Source: Syngnathus acus (taxonomy: Eukaryota; Chordata; Actinopteri; Syngnathiformes; Syngnathidae). Taken from it: a stretch of DNA of 64,000 nt. The notes beneath the pieces were generated by a model. It saw only the letters and a list, made by a program, of their open reading frames with translations, was not told where the DNA came from and did no database searches. Positions 60,066-64,000 of the stretch are shown here, piece by piece. Made by a program: the position numbers and the translations under genes. The stretch spans positions 2,542,001-2,606,000 of the forward strand of contig NC_051099.1 in assembly GCF_901709675.1 (NCBI RefSeq), in the 5' to 3' direction. Position 1 is the first letter of the stretch. Each line of letters begins with the position of its first letter.

Positions 60066-62209
60066 GACTGTGAACACCAATAAATAATTAGTAATGGTCT
60101 ATTTTAGACTTTCTCAAACTTAAAAAAAAATCATCAAAGTGCACTATATTTATTATATCTTCAGTGTTTTAAAAGCGAAAAAGTGAGGCCAGGTTAAAGT
60201 AGCTCACCTGAATAGCGTGTTTATCCTGCGCAGTGTTGCTGAGTGTTGTGCGTCACAGCCTGGGCAGCAGGCTTTTAACAGCTTTGTTGACAGGCGCTGT
60301 CAATGAGATCGACTCTCATTGGCTCGTTGCGGGTCAGCTGACCAGCGTAGTACCCGGAAGTACGGGGTGCCAGTCTCGCAAGTTTCTGTCGTTTGCCTTT
60401 CTTTCCTCGATATGCAAAGCCAGCAACATCGTGTTATTTGCATTGCACCTTTGTCACTACACTTGTTGGTTTAACTTACTCATATATGTATCCATTCCTG
60501 CTTTGAGTGTGAGTATTTTTGCCTCTTGGGAACTAGAAAACATGGGTGGAGATGAGGACGTCCATTATTATGTAAGAGAAAAAAAAAACCACGTCTTGTC
60601 GTGAATGACATTTTGTGACAAAGTGCAAAGGAATGCATATGTATGGGTTGTGTCAAAAGCACCTTAAGTCACCTTGCATGCCATGGGAAGAAAGAGGTGT
60701 GTGTCACAGCACGGGACAAAAAAAAGAGGAGTTGACACCAACAGCAAATATGAACAGTTTAATCATGAGTTCATGACATTTTCTGCTTGTGTGATGTTAT
60801 GGGACGACATACGTGAAATGGCTGAACATCACTGAAAGGTTAAAAATATAAGTGAGCAATTTGCCCTAAAATTTTGTAATTAAAACATTTTTTAGGGTGT
60901 TAGACTAGTGGGGGGCAGATATCCTTACGAAACATTTTGCATATAGTTTGATGAAAGATGTCCATCAAGCTGTCTTTTTTTGGAAGGGGGCATGGTCCTC
61001 CTTACCAGGGGTCTAGAAACGCCCCTGGCTACGTTGATTATAGCCACTATACATGGTATTATCATTTCTTCCAGTATGTCGGTTGTCATAATTACATAAG
61101 AATTCCCTTCTTTCTGCTGTGCCGTTCTTGCTTTGTTGTTGTTTTCGGTCCAAGAAGCAAACGGAAGCCGCGGGTGTCGTGGGGGGCGGGCTGAACCGGC
61201 TGCTTTCCCGCTGAGTGGCGTCGTTGGGCGGCCGGCAGCTCTCAGCTCATCTCACTGTGGATTGTGGGAGTCGACGTTCGACCAAGCGCCAGCTACAGCC
61301 AAACAGCGACATTTTTACGCCCTTGCACTCGCCCTTTTTTTTCACGTAAGTACGCCGTGGTCGTTAGAAGTCGTCGTTAATGTTGTCGCGGTTGGTTGTG
61401 CAGTTTTTAGTGACATATTTTTTAACCGAGCGGAAGCCGAGCGAAGGCCGAGGTGGCGAGCTCTGGCACGGGGAAGGGGGCCGCGGCCGCCGACACAACC
61501 AAACAAACGGCTGCGGCTGTGGCCGCCTCGACTGACATGTTGCGGAAATGCTTCCGAATGTCAGAACCCGGATCGGAAGTGAGCTCGGCGAGCTCCAGTC
61601 AGTGCGGCGGCCCGTCCGGAGGCCACCTCCACCTGGCGTCCAACGGCGGCTGGAGGACGTGCATGCAAGCATGCTAGCGAGCGTCTTGCGAAGCTTTGCC
61701 TTCGCTCCGCGTCCCTTTGCTTTTCCGCTCCAAAATGGAGCCACTATTGACCAGCACACACCTCGCAGTCTCATTCTGGCCACAAAAGAACGTTCTTCAC
61801 CCACTTTGGCATCTTGTCCCAAGTTATTATCACCGTACATGGATTTTATTTCTGTAGAAACTTGCGACTACGGTGACATTCAGGCCTCATTTGAATATCG
61901 CCAAATTACTGCGTCAACACCCTAATGATTTGGAAAGGCAGCCTAATAGTGGCTAATTCCATGTCCGTGGGGTGTGACTGCAAAACTCAGAAGAAGAAAG
62001 GCACGTGTGATATTAGTGAAGATGCGTTGAAGAAGACGGCAAGTGCGATAAGCCACGCTGTGCCACCAAAATAAAATGACACTAAATCATTTTAATGAAT
62101 ATTGTCTTTTTTGTACTTAGTTTGATTTGCACAAAACGATGACTTTTTTCTTCTGTGGCACTTCTAGTTTTTCTGCGCACTCCATAACGGTGTCTCACGT
62201 GTCCAACAG
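60066..62209. promoter_or_regulatory. Divergent FAXDC2 / MACROH2A1 promoters and 5' UTR introns
   Basis: FAXDC2 reads left from about 60250 and MACROH2A1 reads right from about 61250. The MACROH2A1 first, non-coding exon seems to end at 61344 (TTCAC|GTAAGT), inside a CpG-rich region (61150-61680). The stretch 60400-61130 is AT-rich with no gene seen. A small open frame in the CpG-rich region (near 61453) is not supported as a gene. Confidence 0.5.
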
Positions 62210-62235
62210 GAGCGTCAGCGGACTCGTTGGGAAGC

Positions 62236-63594
<1,359 letters not shown>

Positions 63595-64000
63595 GTGAGA
63601 CGCCCCCGCCCCTCCTCCTAACACCGCCCTTTCCCACTCCACCCCTCCCACCTTCTTGTGACCCCAGCATGGCTTTGAAAATTAAAACGTCAAAGCCCGG
63701 CGGCCACGTTTGCACCTCCGCCTTTCGGGTGACTTGCTGTCAGGCGGCCGTTTTTGATCTGCACTTCCTGCCTGACAGGAAGTTGACTGCCTGCTGTTGA
63801 CAAGAAACTTGGATGCCTCGCTTGGTCAGAAGCCGCAATGTCAAATTAACCTCAATCAACAACCCAATTACAGTCATTCAGTCCAAATGATTATTTTTTT
63901 TTTTGCATTCTGACTAGGCAAGCTCCCGGCTTCCGTGGTTGGCCACCGGCCAAGTTGTTGTGTGGCGTGTTGTTTGACCGCCGTGTTGTTTCATCCGTAG
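63595..64000 (+). other. MACROH2A1 intron, ending at a probable splice acceptor
   Basis: No exon seen. The last bases (TTTCATCCGTAG) have the form of a splice acceptor, so the next macro-domain exon may begin exactly at the base after the window. Confidence 0.5.

Noticed and set aside
61453-61677. Small Ala/Ser-rich open frame (74 aa) in the CpG-rich region before MACROH2A1
   Set aside because: Lies in the first intron or 5' region of MACROH2A1. No homology recognised, and low complexity is expected of CpG-rich sequence.

Overview
The window is nuclear DNA from a ray-finned fish, most likely a percomorph teleost with a compact genome. Most introns are short, splice sites are GT-AG, the genes are vertebrate orthologues packed a few hundred bases apart, and simple repeats are common. 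No bacterial, viral, transposon or CRISPR feature was recognised. The species cannot be named from the sequence.

Left block (1-22 kb) matches the human 21q22 neighbourhood: TTC3 (+), VPS26C (+) and KCNJ15 (-). Set among these are two large genes that I do not recognise, called here paralogue A (10107-12343, -) and paralogue B (15869-18046, -). Each has two coding exons (711 and 690 aa). They are clearly related to each other and sit on either side of VPS26C. A third, broken copy of only the promoter and first codons lies in the opposite orientation at about 18905-19112. This small family is the least explained content of the window.

Middle block (22.6-35.5 kb) matches human 17q22: SMG8 (-) and PPM1E (+), head to head, with about 800 bp between start codons. 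PPM1E has a 6.1 kb first intron.

Right block (41.9-64 kb) matches human 5q31-q33: LARP1 (+, 20 coding exons), FAXDC2 (-), and the 5' half of MACROH2A1 (+), which runs off the right edge. The last bases of the window look like the acceptor of its next exon.

Exon chains for VPS26C, SMG8, PPM1E, LARP1, FAXDC2 and both unknown paralogues were followed by hand from start to stop and stay in frame throughout (297, 911, 579, 1055, 330, 711 and 690 aa). TTC3 is in frame from its first visible exon to its stop (about 1,628 residues), but its 5' end was not found. The known genes have unrelated jobs: ubiquitin ligation, endosomal recycling, potassium conductance, mRNA decay, kinase dephosphorylation, translational control, sterol-type hydroxylation and chromatin. 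Their grouping reflects conserved synteny blocks, not a pathway.
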